In this document: positions 9,201 to 16,693 of the stretch, piece by piece | How the letters are laid out: every line of letters starts with the position of its first letter | Position numbering within the stretch: position 1 is the first letter of the stretch | Assembly: GCA_000161975.1 (NCBI GenBank) | Contig: GG688422.1 | Location: 927,824-991,823, forward strand | Origin: Eubacterium saphenum ATCC 49989 | Lineage (GTDB): Bacteria; Bacillota; Clostridia; Peptostreptococcales; Anaerovoracaceae | Reading direction: 5' to 3' | DNA: 64,000 bases | Made by a program: the position numbers and the translations under genes | Notes under the pieces: generated by a model | Told to the model about the DNA's origin: nothing | Database searches by the model: none | What the model saw: only the letters and a program-made list of their open reading frames with translations

Positions 9201-9362
9201 ATTTTCTCCTTTTTGATGGTGCTCATATTTAATTAATGTGGATTTCAATCGTATTTTACCATAATAAAATATATTTCTTGTGGACAAACTTTCAATTTAG
9301 TTTTATGTTGTGGTAGCTTCAAGTAAGAGCGGCACAGTAACAGCTGCCGATAAACTTTTAAT

Positions 9363-10400
9363 TTAGGTCGTAAGTTTAGAAATGAGATTTGAAACAATGG
9401 TTTTAGCGAAGAGGTTTAAATTTCTATATTCTATTTTATTATAGATCGTTACAGGCATCAGCCCGTCTATGAGGTGCAGTTTATCTCGTATTTTATTTAA
9501 ATCATTGCTATCTAAAAATGCTGCAGGATCAATGTATTTGAATTGTCCTAAGGCATCTCGCATGCCTATTTGAATGCGAAAGCTTTCATCTTCCTTTGAA
9601 AATTTATAGTTGATGGGAGCTGCGATTTTATAGTTAGAGCATGAATCTGAAAAGTGCATGGCGTTTATGCTTTTTTGCTTGCCTTTTATGATGATGTTGC
9701 TGTTATCTACAGTTATTTTTTCAATGCAAAAGCTTGCGCCTTCGTTGTTATAGCTTATGTTTTCGTTAAAGATAAATTTATCGAAGTCCGCTTCACTTGC
9801 TTTATCAGCTAATCTATGAAGCTGTCTTACATCGTCGTAGTTGTGGAGCATCAGCTTGTCCGCAATGTTCTTGTCCTTGCTGTATAGATATTCTTTATAT
9901 AGGGTTATATTGTCTGCGCTTGAGATTTCGTCTTTTCTATTCGGAGCAATTCCGAAAAAATCTTCGATATTCCTCTGCCTATAGCTTTTTAAGTTCTTGG
10001 TGAGTGGGAGGTGGTTTTTGAAAAGACGCAATAGGTCTATATTGCAGATGTCGTGCGAGGCGGTATTTTTGTATGCCATAGCTGTCCTTTTAGCACGTTC
10101 TATGAAGAAAGGTATGTCAAAGGCTCTGCCGTTATATGTAAACACGGCATCGCAATTTGTGAGTACAGGTATGGTTTTTTCTATTATTAAGGATTCTTCT
10201 TCAGGTGACTCTGCAAAGTATTGAATCATATTAAGTTCATCTTTTTTACATATCAGCATGCAGGACAGTGTTATGATGTCGCTGCTCCTTGAAAAACCCG
10301 TGGTTTCAATGTCAAACACGCAATAATTCTTCCCGAGATAGGTATCCAGTATATCCAGATCTATACGTTTTTCATCTATTTTTTCATGTTTTGTCAGCAT
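9363..10400 (-). CDS. YprB-like RNase H-fold 3'-5' exonuclease
   Basis: A 345-residue protein with a DEDD exonuclease core: FDIETTGF (Asp30, Glu32), TYNGRAFDIPF (Asp) and HNYDDVRQL (Asp). This matches the ribonuclease H-like domain of YprB-type proteins in Firmicutes. The C-terminal about 120 residues are variable and unassigned. The biological substrate is not established for the family as I know it. It is on the minus strand upstream of proA, with a 162-base gap. Confidence 0.75.
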   Translation of the reverse strand: MLTKHEKIDEKRIDLDILDTYLGKNYCVFDIETTGFSRSSDIITLSCMLICKKDELNMIQYFAESPEEESLIIEKTIPVLTNCDAVFTYNGRAFDIPFFIERAKRTAMAYKNTASHDICNIDLLRLFKNHLPLTKNLKSYRQRNIEDFFGIAPNRKDEISSADNITLYKEYLYSKDKNIADKLMLHNYDDVRQLHRLADKASEADFDKFIFNENISYNNEGASFCIEKITVDNSNIIIKGKQKSINAMHFSDSCSNYKIAAPINYKFSKEDESFRIQIGMRDALGQFKYIDPAAFLDSNDLNKIRDKLHLIDGLMPVTIYNKIEYRNLNLFAKTIVSNLISKLTT

Positions 10401-10448
10401 GGCGCACCATTCCTTTGCCGGTTAAATTACACTACTCAATCTGTATTT

Positions 10449-10457
10449 ATTGTAACA
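10449..10457 (-). promoter_or_regulatory. Extended -10 for the exonuclease gene
   Basis: On the minus strand the sequence reads TGT then TACAAT, an extended -10, about 50 bases before the ATG of the YprB-like gene. No good -35 was seen. Confidence 0.4.
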
Positions 10458-10491
10458 TATGGAGTTTTGTAATATATATGAAAGTCACCTT

Positions 10492-10599
10492 ATGGAGGTG
10501 AAGAAAAAAATAATTTTAGTTGATAATTATGTAGATGTAAACGCCTTAAATGTTCTGTGTAAGAGAAATCAGGGTACTGATGTTGTCATTGCTACATAA
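10492..10599 (+). pseudogene. 35-codon gene fragment (ORF6N-type tail?)
   Basis: ATG 10492 opens a 35-residue frame beginning MEVKKKIILVDNYVDVNAL and ending in TDVVIAT before TAA. The pattern ILVDNYVDxxxLNxLxKRNxGxDVxI resembles, from memory, a segment near the C terminus of ORF6N/RhuM-like phage- and defence-associated proteins in Firmicutes, which continues well past this point. I therefore read it as the debris of a longer accessory gene. It could instead be chance. It sits between the minus-strand exonuclease and the infC promoter. Confidence 0.35.
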
Positions 10600-10635
10600 G
10601 GAGAAGCCTAATTTATGAATTCTAAATAGGAATAT

Positions 10636-10664
10636 TTGCATAGCGATGCAAGTTATGGTAGTAT
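10636..10664 (+). promoter_or_regulatory. Promoter of the infC-rpmI-rplT operon
   Basis: TTGCAT (10636-10641), a 17-base spacer ending in TGG, then TAGTAT (10659-10664). Transcription from here would give a leader of about 140 nt before infC. Confidence 0.6.
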
Positions 10665-10689
10665 ATTGGAGTGCTTAGGCACAGTTTAG

Positions 10690-10790
10690 TTAAAGAAGTA
10701 AGGCGTGTGCTTTCACCTTGTAGGCTGAGGTCTTCGGGTAAATACTTGCAAGTTGCAATTATTTTAGCGCACGTGAGTGCGTTTTTTTGT
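10690..10790 (+). promoter_or_regulatory. infC leader with intrinsic attenuator (L20-leader type)
   Basis: The untranslated leader holds several inverted repeats and, just before the ribosome site, a classical terminator: CGCAC (10768-10772), loop GTGA, GTGCG (10777-10781), then seven T. In Firmicutes the infC-rpmI-rplT operon is controlled by bL20 acting on the leader, often by transcription attenuation. The hairpin here is placed to stop transcription before infC. Binding of bL20 is inferred from the family, not visible. Confidence 0.65.
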
Positions 10791-10809
10791 GTTTAGAAGG
10801 AGGTGCGAC

Positions 10810-11322
10810 ATCGCAAATAAGGTGTGGATTAATGAAGAAATTAAGGCTACAGAGGTAAGGGTAATAGACGAAAATGGCGAACAGCTTGGTATAATGCAAC
10901 GGGAAGAAGCCCTTGACATCGCAGAAGAGAAGGGATTGGATCTTGTAAATGTTTCCCCGAATGCAAAGCCCCCTGTATGCAAAATTCTTGATTATGGAAA
11001 ATTCAAATACGACCAACAAAAAAGAGAAAAAGAAGCAAGAAAAAAACAGAAGACCATACAGGTAAAAGAAATTCGCCTGAGCGCCGCAATAGAAGAGCAT
11101 GATATAGATGTTAAAGCAAAACGGGCGTGTAAGTTTTTAGAGGCGGGCGACAAGGTAAAGGTGACGCTTAGGTTTAGAGGTAGAGAGAGAAGTCATAAAG
11201 AAGTAGCCTATGCGGTGCTTGAGAAATTCGCAAAGAAAGCTGAAGAATTTGGCGAGATAGAGAAAAAACCGACGATGGATGGCAGAGCATTGGTTATGAT
11301 GCTGATGCCGAGAAGTGAATAG
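10810..11322 (+). CDS. infC: Translation initiation factor IF-3, ATC start
   Basis: A 170-residue IF-3 with the usual N domain (INEEIKATEVRVIDENG), a lysine/arginine-rich linker helix and C domain (VKVTLRFRGRERSH). It keeps the ribosomal subunits apart and polices start codons. A perfect AAGGAGG at 10797-10803 lies six bases before ATC 10810, and the protein from that codon aligns with the usual IF-3 N terminus, so AUC is the probable start. The only ATG upstream in frame (10777) overlaps the terminator hairpin. Rare AUU/AUC starts on infC are known to allow IF-3 to repress itself. Confidence 0.92.
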   Translation: MANKVWINEEIKATEVRVIDENGEQLGIMQREEALDIAEEKGLDLVNVSPNAKPPVCKILDYGKFKYDQQKREKEARKKQKTIQVKEIRLSAAIEEHDIDVKAKRACKFLEAGDKVKVTLRFRGRERSHKEVAYAVLEKFAKKAEEFGEIEKKPTMDGRALVMMLMPRSE

Positions 11323-11356
11323 ATAACCGTGTTTATACTGAGAAGAGGAGGATATA

Positions 11357-11554
11357 ATGGGATGCAAGATGAAGACCCACAAGGGTGCGGCAAAGAGGTT
11401 CAAACTTACAGGAAAAGGGAAGCTTAAAAGAGGAAAGGCGTTTAAAAGCCATATTTTAACTAAGAAATCTCAAAAGAGAAAGAGGAATTTCAGAAAGGCA
11501 GCTGTGCTTACATCAGCAGATGAAAGACGTATCAAGGCAGCATTAGGTAAATAG
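11357..11554 (+). CDS. rpmI: Ribosomal protein bL35
   Basis: 65 residues, highly basic, beginning MGCKMKTHKGAAKRFK and containing LTGKGKLKRGKAFKSH, typical of bL35 of the 50S subunit. The start is ATG 11357 with GAGGAGG upstream. It lies between infC and rplT in the conserved three-gene operon. Confidence 0.96.
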   Translation: MGCKMKTHKGAAKRFKLTGKGKLKRGKAFKSHILTKKSQKRKRNFRKAAVLTSADERRIKAALGK

Positions 11555-11564
11555 GAGGTAAAAA

Positions 11565-11918
11565 ATGGCAAGGATTAAAAAAGGTGTAACTGCACATGCT
11601 AGACATAAAAAAATATTAAAGCAGGCAAAGGGATTTTACGGAACAAAGAAAAATGTATTCAGGGCGGCGAATACTGCCGTGATGAGAGCACTCAGAGAGG
11701 CTTATAAGGGAAGAAAGCATAGAAAGCGTGATTTCAGAAAGCTTTGGATTACCAGAATAAATGCAGCAGCAAGGTTAAACGGATTATCTTACAGCAAATT
11801 AATAAACGGACTTAAAAAATCCGGAGTAGAGGTGAACAGGAAGATGCTTTCAGAGCTTGCAATAAACAATAAGGAAGCATTTACAGCGCTTTGCGATAAG
11901 GCAAAAATGGCAAAGTAA
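11565..11918 (+). CDS. rplT: Ribosomal protein bL20
   Basis: 117 residues with the long basic N-terminal extension (MARIKKGVTAHARHKKILK) and globular RLNGLSYSKLINGLKK. bL20 is needed for early 50S assembly and is the likely repressor of this operon through the leader before infC. ATG 11565 follows AGGAGG. Confidence 0.97.
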   Translation: MARIKKGVTAHARHKKILKQAKGFYGTKKNVFRAANTAVMRALREAYKGRKHRKRDFRKLWITRINAAARLNGLSYSKLINGLKKSGVEVNRKMLSELAINNKEAFTALCDKAKMAK

Positions 11919-11946
11919 TAAATTCATGTGAGGAAACTCGTTTAAT

Positions 11947-11998
11947 AAACTGACCGAAAAGTTAGATTTAAAGTCTAGCTTAATAGGTCAGTTTTTTA
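11947..11998 (+). terminator. Terminator of the infC operon
   Basis: The 9-bp arms AAACTGACC (11947-11955) and GGTCAGTTT (11986-11994), with an inner AT-rich hairpin, are followed by TTT ATA. Confidence 0.8.
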
Positions 11999-12042
11999 TA
12001 TTGTTTATAGAATAGTGTTGAAGTTTTTGGTCATTGTTGCCG

Positions 12043-12078
12043 TTGTGGTATACTAGGACATTATAATTCCCGGTTTAG
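12043..12078 (+). repeat. Dispersed intergenic repeat, copy 1
   Basis: This is one of four related intergenic sequences in the window, all on the same strand. It reads TTGTGGTATACTAGGACATT at its left end and ends in GGTTTAG. Relative to the copy at 32612 the right-hand 27 bases match at 20 positions, so it is the most diverged copy. The left part carries an extended -10 (TGGTATACT) and could serve as a promoter for the Asp23-like gene. Confidence 0.55.
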
Positions 12079-12130
12079 TAGGATTTGCGAAATAATTTTA
12101 GAAAACTACGAAACGGCAGTGAGGCGTATG

Positions 12131-12529
12131 ATGGCGAATTTAAAGATAGATACGGATAAGGGGGCGGTTACGATCAGTGCGGATGTTCTTGCGCAGATCG
12201 TAAAGGACAGCATAGAATCCTTAGGCGGAGAGATGATAGTTTCAAACAGCAAGGGGAAGTTGTTGGATTTCGGCATGTTTAAAAATACCCGGATGCATAG
12301 ATCCATAGACATCAAAAAGACTCCCTTGGGATTCGATGTGAGAGTGTATGTGGTGCTCGCATATTCAGGTAGTATATCCATGAATCTATTTAGGGTATCA
12401 AAAAAAATAGAAGAGGATTTAATAAAGTATACCTCTGTGCACGTGATGAGCGTAAACATTGTGGTAGTGGGGATACGTTCGAAAATAATAGTGAAAAATC
12501 ATTATGATAAATTGATGTCCGCCAAATAA
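12131..12529 (+). CDS. Asp23/Gls24-like (DUF322) protein
   Basis: A 132-residue protein with VTISADVLAQIVKDSIESL, a glycine-containing middle and the paired beta/helix pattern VYVVLAYSGSISM... KKIEEDLIKY. It resembles the Asp23/Gls24 envelope-stress family, whose small members sit in many Firmicute housekeeping clusters with unclear roles. ATG 12131 is chosen because GAGG at 12121-12124 is spaced six bases from it; GTG 12119 and ATG 12128 are alternatives. It is followed by rsmD with a 13-base gap. Confidence 0.65.
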   Translation: MANLKIDTDKGAVTISADVLAQIVKDSIESLGGEMIVSNSKGKLLDFGMFKNTRMHRSIDIKKTPLGFDVRVYVVLAYSGSISMNLFRVSKKIEEDLIKYTSVHVMSVNIVVVGIRSKIIVKNHYDKLMSAK

Positions 12530-12542
12530 GAAGAGGCAAGCG

Positions 12543-13082
12543 ATGAGGATAATTGCAGGTAGATACAAAGGCAGAAAGCTGGAGGTTCCTAAAGCAAGAG
12601 AGGCAAGGCCTACGAGCGAAAAGGTGAGGGAAGCCGTGTTTTCCATGCTTCAAAATTATATAGAAGGCGCAAAGGTCGCAGATCTTTTTGCGGGGACCGG
12701 AGCTATGGGTCTTGAGGCTTTAAGCAGGGGTGCGGCAAGTTGTATCTTTTCTGAAAATAATATCTCAATGCAGAAGATTCTGGCGGCCAATATTAAATCC
12801 GTAGGTGCAGATTCATCGGCAGAGCTCCATAGAGGTGACTATAGAAGTGCTATAGATAAAACGGGCACTGATGTGGACATATACTTTTTGGATCCGCCAT
12901 ATTCAGAGAATGCACTTGATGAGCCTATGCGGCTTATACTATCGAGTTTGCATTATAATTCGGATACTTTATTTGTATTGGAACATGATAGACGGGTAGT
13001 TGTGCCGGAATATGAAAAGCTCAGTGTGTTCAGAGAAAAACGATATGGGAATACCGCTATAACAATCCTCGGAGTGAACTGA
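12543..13082 (+). CDS. rsmD: 16S rRNA m2G966 methyltransferase RsmD
   Basis: 179 residues beginning MRIIAGRYKGRKL, with the SAM-binding ADLFAGTGAMGLEALSRGA and the catalytic DPPY motif in YFLDPPYSENALDEPM. RsmD methylates G966 in helix 31 of 16S rRNA. Gene order rsmD-coaD is widely conserved. The start is ATG 12543. Confidence 0.94.
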   Translation: MRIIAGRYKGRKLEVPKAREARPTSEKVREAVFSMLQNYIEGAKVADLFAGTGAMGLEALSRGAASCIFSENNISMQKILAANIKSVGADSSAELHRGDYRSAIDKTGTDVDIYFLDPPYSENALDEPMRLILSSLHYNSDTLFVLEHDRRVVVPEYEKLSVFREKRYGNTAITILGVN

Positions 13083-13136
13083 TAATTGCACTTTTAATTT
13101 TTGAATGTAACAAACGAAAAAACAATATGGCAATTA

Positions 13137-13145
13137 TGTTATAAT
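13137..13145 (+). promoter_or_regulatory. Extended -10 promoter before coaD
   Basis: TGT followed by the consensus TATAAT (13140-13145), 34 bases before coaD in the 96-base gap after rsmD. A recognisable -35 is lacking, as is common for extended -10 promoters. Confidence 0.55.
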
Positions 13146-13178
13146 GCTTAAAAGATGTGAAGCAGAGGGAGAAGGTAT

Positions 13179-13685
13179 ATGGAAACCAAGGCATTGTATG
13201 CGGGTTCATTCGATCCTATAACAATCGGACATCTGGATCTTATAAAGCGGGCTTCGAAGCTACATAAAGAACTCGTGGTAGGCATAATCAGAAATCCTAA
13301 TAAGTCCGCCATGCTTTTGCCTGAAGAAAGAAAGCAGCTGATAGAAAAGGCGGTAGCTCCGCTCAAAAACGTAAGTGTCGATATCTTCGAAGGATTACTT
13401 GCAGACTATGTGAATTCTCACGGGTTTAATGTAGTTATACGAGGGCTTCGCACCACTTCGGACTTTGATAGTGAGATACAGATGGCGCAGATGAATGCCT
13501 CTCTTTTCAGTGATAATGTCGAAATCGTGTTTTTGATGACAGACCCTAAATTTTCATTTGTAAGCTCCAGTATGATAAAGGAAGTACATGATTTAGGTGG
13601 AGATGTGGGTGATTTGGTGCCTAAATGTGTTTTGGAATATTTAGATAATAAGAAGAAGGAAAATAAGAAAAAAACAGGGAGGTAA
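13179..13685 (+). CDS. coaD: Phosphopantetheine adenylyltransferase
   Basis: 168 residues. The nucleotidyltransferase signature GSFDPITIGHLDLI holds the T/HxGH catalytic site. IRGLRTTSDFDSEIQMAQMN and FVSSSMIKE are also diagnostic. It makes dephospho-CoA from 4'-phosphopantetheine and ATP, the penultimate step of CoA synthesis. The C terminus is a short lysine-rich tail. It is separated by two bases from the coiled-coil gene downstream. Confidence 0.96.
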   Translation: METKALYAGSFDPITIGHLDLIKRASKLHKELVVGIIRNPNKSAMLLPEERKQLIEKAVAPLKNVSVDIFEGLLADYVNSHGFNVVIRGLRTTSDFDSEIQMAQMNASLFSDNVEIVFLMTDPKFSFVSSSMIKEVHDLGGDVGDLVPKCVLEYLDNKKKENKKKTGR

Positions 13686-13687
13686 GT

Positions 13688-14245
13688 ATGAAACTGCTGA
13701 GTAGTTTAGAAACGCTTGAAGAGCTGATCGATGAAGCAAAAACGGCACCGTTCAGCCAAAAAATTTTAGTTGACCCTGAAGAAATAGGGCAGCTTATAGA
13801 GCAAATAAAAAAACAAGTTCCTGAGGAAATCAAGGATGCGACTTGGATAAAGGAAGAGAGCGAAAGGCTTATAAAAGAAGCTCAAACGAGCTACGAAAAA
13901 ATCATCAGGGATGCGGAAATCAAGGCAGCAGAGCTTGTGGAGATGAATGACATCACAATGAAGGCAAAGGAGAGGGCTGCGGCGATAGTGCAAGAAGCTG
14001 AAAACAAGTCCACTTCTTTGAAGTTCAGCACGTATAAATACATAGAAGATGTAATGCAGGATATGCAAAACCGATTGAATAAGGTGAAAGAAGATCAAAT
14101 AAACGGGATGTATGCAAGCATTGAAAATGCATTCGGTCAGGCTGATGCCATCATGAATCAAAACATTCAGGAAGTAAAGCAGATGGAGTTTATGAACAGC
14201 GAAGTAGATCAGAGCAATAGTAACGCACCCGGAGATATATATTGA
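13688..14245 (+). CDS. Coiled-coil protein of unknown function (DivIVA/ATPase-B-like)
   Basis: 185 residues, dominated by charged helical heptads such as KEESERLIKEAQTSYEKIIR and KAKERAAAIVQEAENKS. There is no signal peptide or membrane segment, and a polar Asn/Ser tail closes the protein. Similar genes between coaD and the TmcAL gene in Clostridia are often labelled ATP synthase B-like or DivIVA-like on coiled-coil similarity alone; I do not assign a function. ATG 13688 is preceded by GGGAGG, and the stop overlaps the TTG start of tmcAL by four bases, so the two are probably coupled. Confidence 0.6.
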   Translation: MKLLSSLETLEELIDEAKTAPFSQKILVDPEEIGQLIEQIKKQVPEEIKDATWIKEESERLIKEAQTSYEKIIRDAEIKAAELVEMNDITMKAKERAAAIVQEAENKSTSLKFSTYKYIEDVMQDMQNRLNKVKEDQINGMYASIENAFGQADAIMNQNIQEVKQMEFMNSEVDQSNSNAPGDIY

Positions 14246-15465
14246 TATCAAGCGATGTAACGGGGATCATAGCCGAATATAATTTCTTTCATAACGGGCA
14301 TGCGAAGCAGCTGTCGATCATAAAAGAAAGATATGAAAATACCAAGGTTGTGGCTGTGATGTCCGGGAATTTTACGCAAAGGGGAGAAGCGGCTTTTTTA
14401 AACAAGTGGAAGCGAGCGGAGCTTGCTGTAAGGGCAGGCGTAGATTTGGTTATAGAGCTTCCGTTTGTGTATGCTACCAGCAGCGCTGAAATATTTGCAT
14501 CCGGCGGAGTAGGGATACTTGAAGGTTTGGGCATTGTCGATAGGATATGTTTCGGATCTGAAACGGCTCGCACCCGAAATCTTACAGAGATAGCAGAGGT
14601 TTTGTGTGAGGATACGAGGCTGGATGCTTACATAAAAAGAAATATGGATGCGGGGAATTCTTTTGCAGCGGCAAGGCAGGCTGCGGTAGAAGAAATCCTC
14701 GGAAGGGAAACACCTGAGCTTAAAAATCCGAATGATATTCTAGCTATAGAATATATAAAAGCATTGATGAGAAGGCATGGCGAAATGGAGATCTTTCCAA
14801 TAGCAAGAAGGACGGGAGACCACCTTGCGACTGCGAGCGAAATAAGAAATTGTGTAAAAAACGGCACCTTTGATGATGATATGACAAAGCTTGTACCTGC
14901 AAAGGTAATTGAGCATCTAAAGGCTTTTGTTAGCGCAGAGTATAGTAAAAGAACGGGCACATGTGATATGATAAAAGCCATGGACGATAAACTGTTCCTG
15001 CTCGCAAGATTTAAGCTGATTACAGAAGGCGCTTTGAGCATGAGGGACATTTATGAAGTTTCTGAAGGTCTTGAAAACAGGCTTTCCGACTTTCTTAAAA
15101 AATCCATAGATATGGAAGAATTTGTTCAGGGTGCTTCCTCTAAAAGGTATACGAAGGCAAGGATACGAAGGGCTCTTTTATTTTACATAATAGGGCTTAG
15201 AAGAGATGAGATAAAGAAGATAATTGAAAATGATATTCTCTACGCAAGACCGCTCGCCTTTAATGAAGACGGAGCGAAATTACTTAAAAGGATACGGAAG
15301 ACAGGGAAGATACGGGTTGTAGGGCAAAAAAAATGTGAGAATGAAGATGAGAAACTATTCCCTGTAACAAAATACGATATATTGGCAACAGAGCTCTATG
15401 AGCTCGAGCCGGGACGTGGTCTTTATAAAACCATGGAATATATGCAAAAACCGTTTGTTGGATAG
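14242..15465 (+). CDS. tmcAL: tRNA(Met) cytidine acetate ligase TmcAL
   Basis: 407 residues with a nucleotidyltransferase N domain: IIAEYNFFHNGH carries the HxGH-like site, and GNFTQRGEAAFLNKWKRA, ELPFVYATSSAEIFASGG and GSE follow. The family (formerly YlbM) uses ATP and acetate to form N4-acetylcytidine at C34 of elongator tRNA-Met. I start at TTG 14242, with CCCGGAG eight bases upstream, overlapping the previous stop. Acetate kinase follows 13 bases later, so an acetate-consuming and an acetate-handling enzyme are neighbours. Confidence 0.9.
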   Translation: MISSDVTGIIAEYNFFHNGHAKQLSIIKERYENTKVVAVMSGNFTQRGEAAFLNKWKRAELAVRAGVDLVIELPFVYATSSAEIFASGGVGILEGLGIVDRICFGSETARTRNLTEIAEVLCEDTRLDAYIKRNMDAGNSFAAARQAAVEEILGRETPELKNPNDILAIEYIKALMRRHGEMEIFPIARRTGDHLATASEIRNCVKNGTFDDDMTKLVPAKVIEHLKAFVSAEYSKRTGTCDMIKAMDDKLFLLARFKLITEGALSMRDIYEVSEGLENRLSDFLKKSIDMEEFVQGASSKRYTKARIRRALLFYIIGLRRDEIKKIIENDILYARPLAFNEDGAKLLKRIRKTGKIRVVGQKKCENEDEKLFPVTKYDILATELYELEPGRGLYKTMEYMQKPFVG

Positions 15466-15478
15466 GTTGGAGGAAAAA

Positions 15479-16675
15479 ATGAAGGTATTGGTTGTAAATT
15501 GTGGTAGTTCGTCACTTAAGTATCAGGTGCTCGATATGGTGAATGAAAATCTGCTTGCCAAGGGGCTTGTAGAAAGAATTGGCATAGAGGGCTCTGTGAT
15601 CACCCATGAGAAGATAGGGATTGATAAGGTAGTGAATGAAATTCCTATGGAAACTCACAAAGATGCTATCGAGAACGTAATTAAGGCGGTAACGGATAAG
15701 GATCACGGTGTAGTGGAATCCATGGATGAAATCGGAGCTGTAGGGCACAGAGTGGTACACGCAGGTGAGAGGTATTCAGAATCGGTACTTATAACAGATA
15801 AGGTAATGCAGGTGCTGAACGAGTGCGTAGAGCTTGCTCCATTACATAACCCGCCAAATTTAATAGGTATTGAAGCGTGCAAGCAATTGATGCCGAAGAC
15901 TCCTATGGTAGCGGTGTTTGATACGGCATTCCACCAGACAATGCCTGCTGAATCATACATCTATGCACTTCCATATGAGTATTATAAAAAGTATGGCATA
16001 AGGCGCTACGGTTTTCACGGAACAAGCCACAAGTACGTTGCAGAGCGTGCGGCATATATGATGAATGTAAATCTTGATGATCTTAAGATAATTACGTGCC
16101 ACCTTGGTAACGGGGCGTCCGTGTCTGCAATTAAAAGAGGTGTATGTATAGATACTTCAATGGGTTTCACTCCTCTTGAGGGACTTGTTATGGGTACGCG
16201 AAGCGGTGATATCGACCCTGCCATCGTAACCTACATCAGGCAGAAAGAAGGTCTGGCACAGGGTGTTGCGAATGAGATATTGAACAAAAAGTCCGGTGTA
16301 CTCGGAATATCAGGTGTTTCAAGCGACTTTAGAGATCTTGAAAAGGCGGCGGAAGAAGGAAACGAAAGAGCCCTCCTCGCTATAAAGGTGTTTGCGCATA
16401 AGGTAAGGTTTTACATCGGAGCCTATATTGCAGAGATGAACGGTGTGGATGCGGTAGTATTTACAGCGGGTGTAGGTGAAAATGATATAGCGATGAGAGA
16501 TATAATTTGTAATGATCTTGGAAATCTCGGGATAAAATTGGATCTTGTTAAGAACAAGGTGAGAGGTAAAGAAATGGAAATTTCAAGGGATGACTCCAAA
16601 GTTAAGATTTTCTTGATTCCTACCAACGAGGAGCTTATGATAGCCAGAGATACATATAAGATAGTAAACAAATAA
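15479..16675 (+). CDS. ackA: Acetate kinase
   Basis: 398 residues with MKVLVVNCGSSSLKYQ, VFDTAFHQTMP, RYGFHGTSHKYV, CHLGNGASVSAI and VFTAGVGEND, all acetate kinase signatures. It interconverts acetyl phosphate and ADP with acetate and ATP, the substrate-level phosphorylation step of acetate-forming fermentation. ATG 15479 follows GGAGG; a longer frame to 15398 overlaps tmcAL and is not used. No pta gene is adjacent. Confidence 0.97.
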   Translation: MKVLVVNCGSSSLKYQVLDMVNENLLAKGLVERIGIEGSVITHEKIGIDKVVNEIPMETHKDAIENVIKAVTDKDHGVVESMDEIGAVGHRVVHAGERYSESVLITDKVMQVLNECVELAPLHNPPNLIGIEACKQLMPKTPMVAVFDTAFHQTMPAESYIYALPYEYYKKYGIRRYGFHGTSHKYVAERAAYMMNVNLDDLKIITCHLGNGASVSAIKRGVCIDTSMGFTPLEGLVMGTRSGDIDPAIVTYIRQKEGLAQGVANEILNKKSGVLGISGVSSDFRDLEKAAEEGNERALLAIKVFAHKVRFYIGAYIAEMNGVDAVVFTAGVGENDIAMRDIICNDLGNLGIKLDLVKNKVRGKEMEISRDDSKVKIFLIPTNEELMIARDTYKIVNK

Positions 16676-16693
16676 AAACGATAGGAAGCTGCG

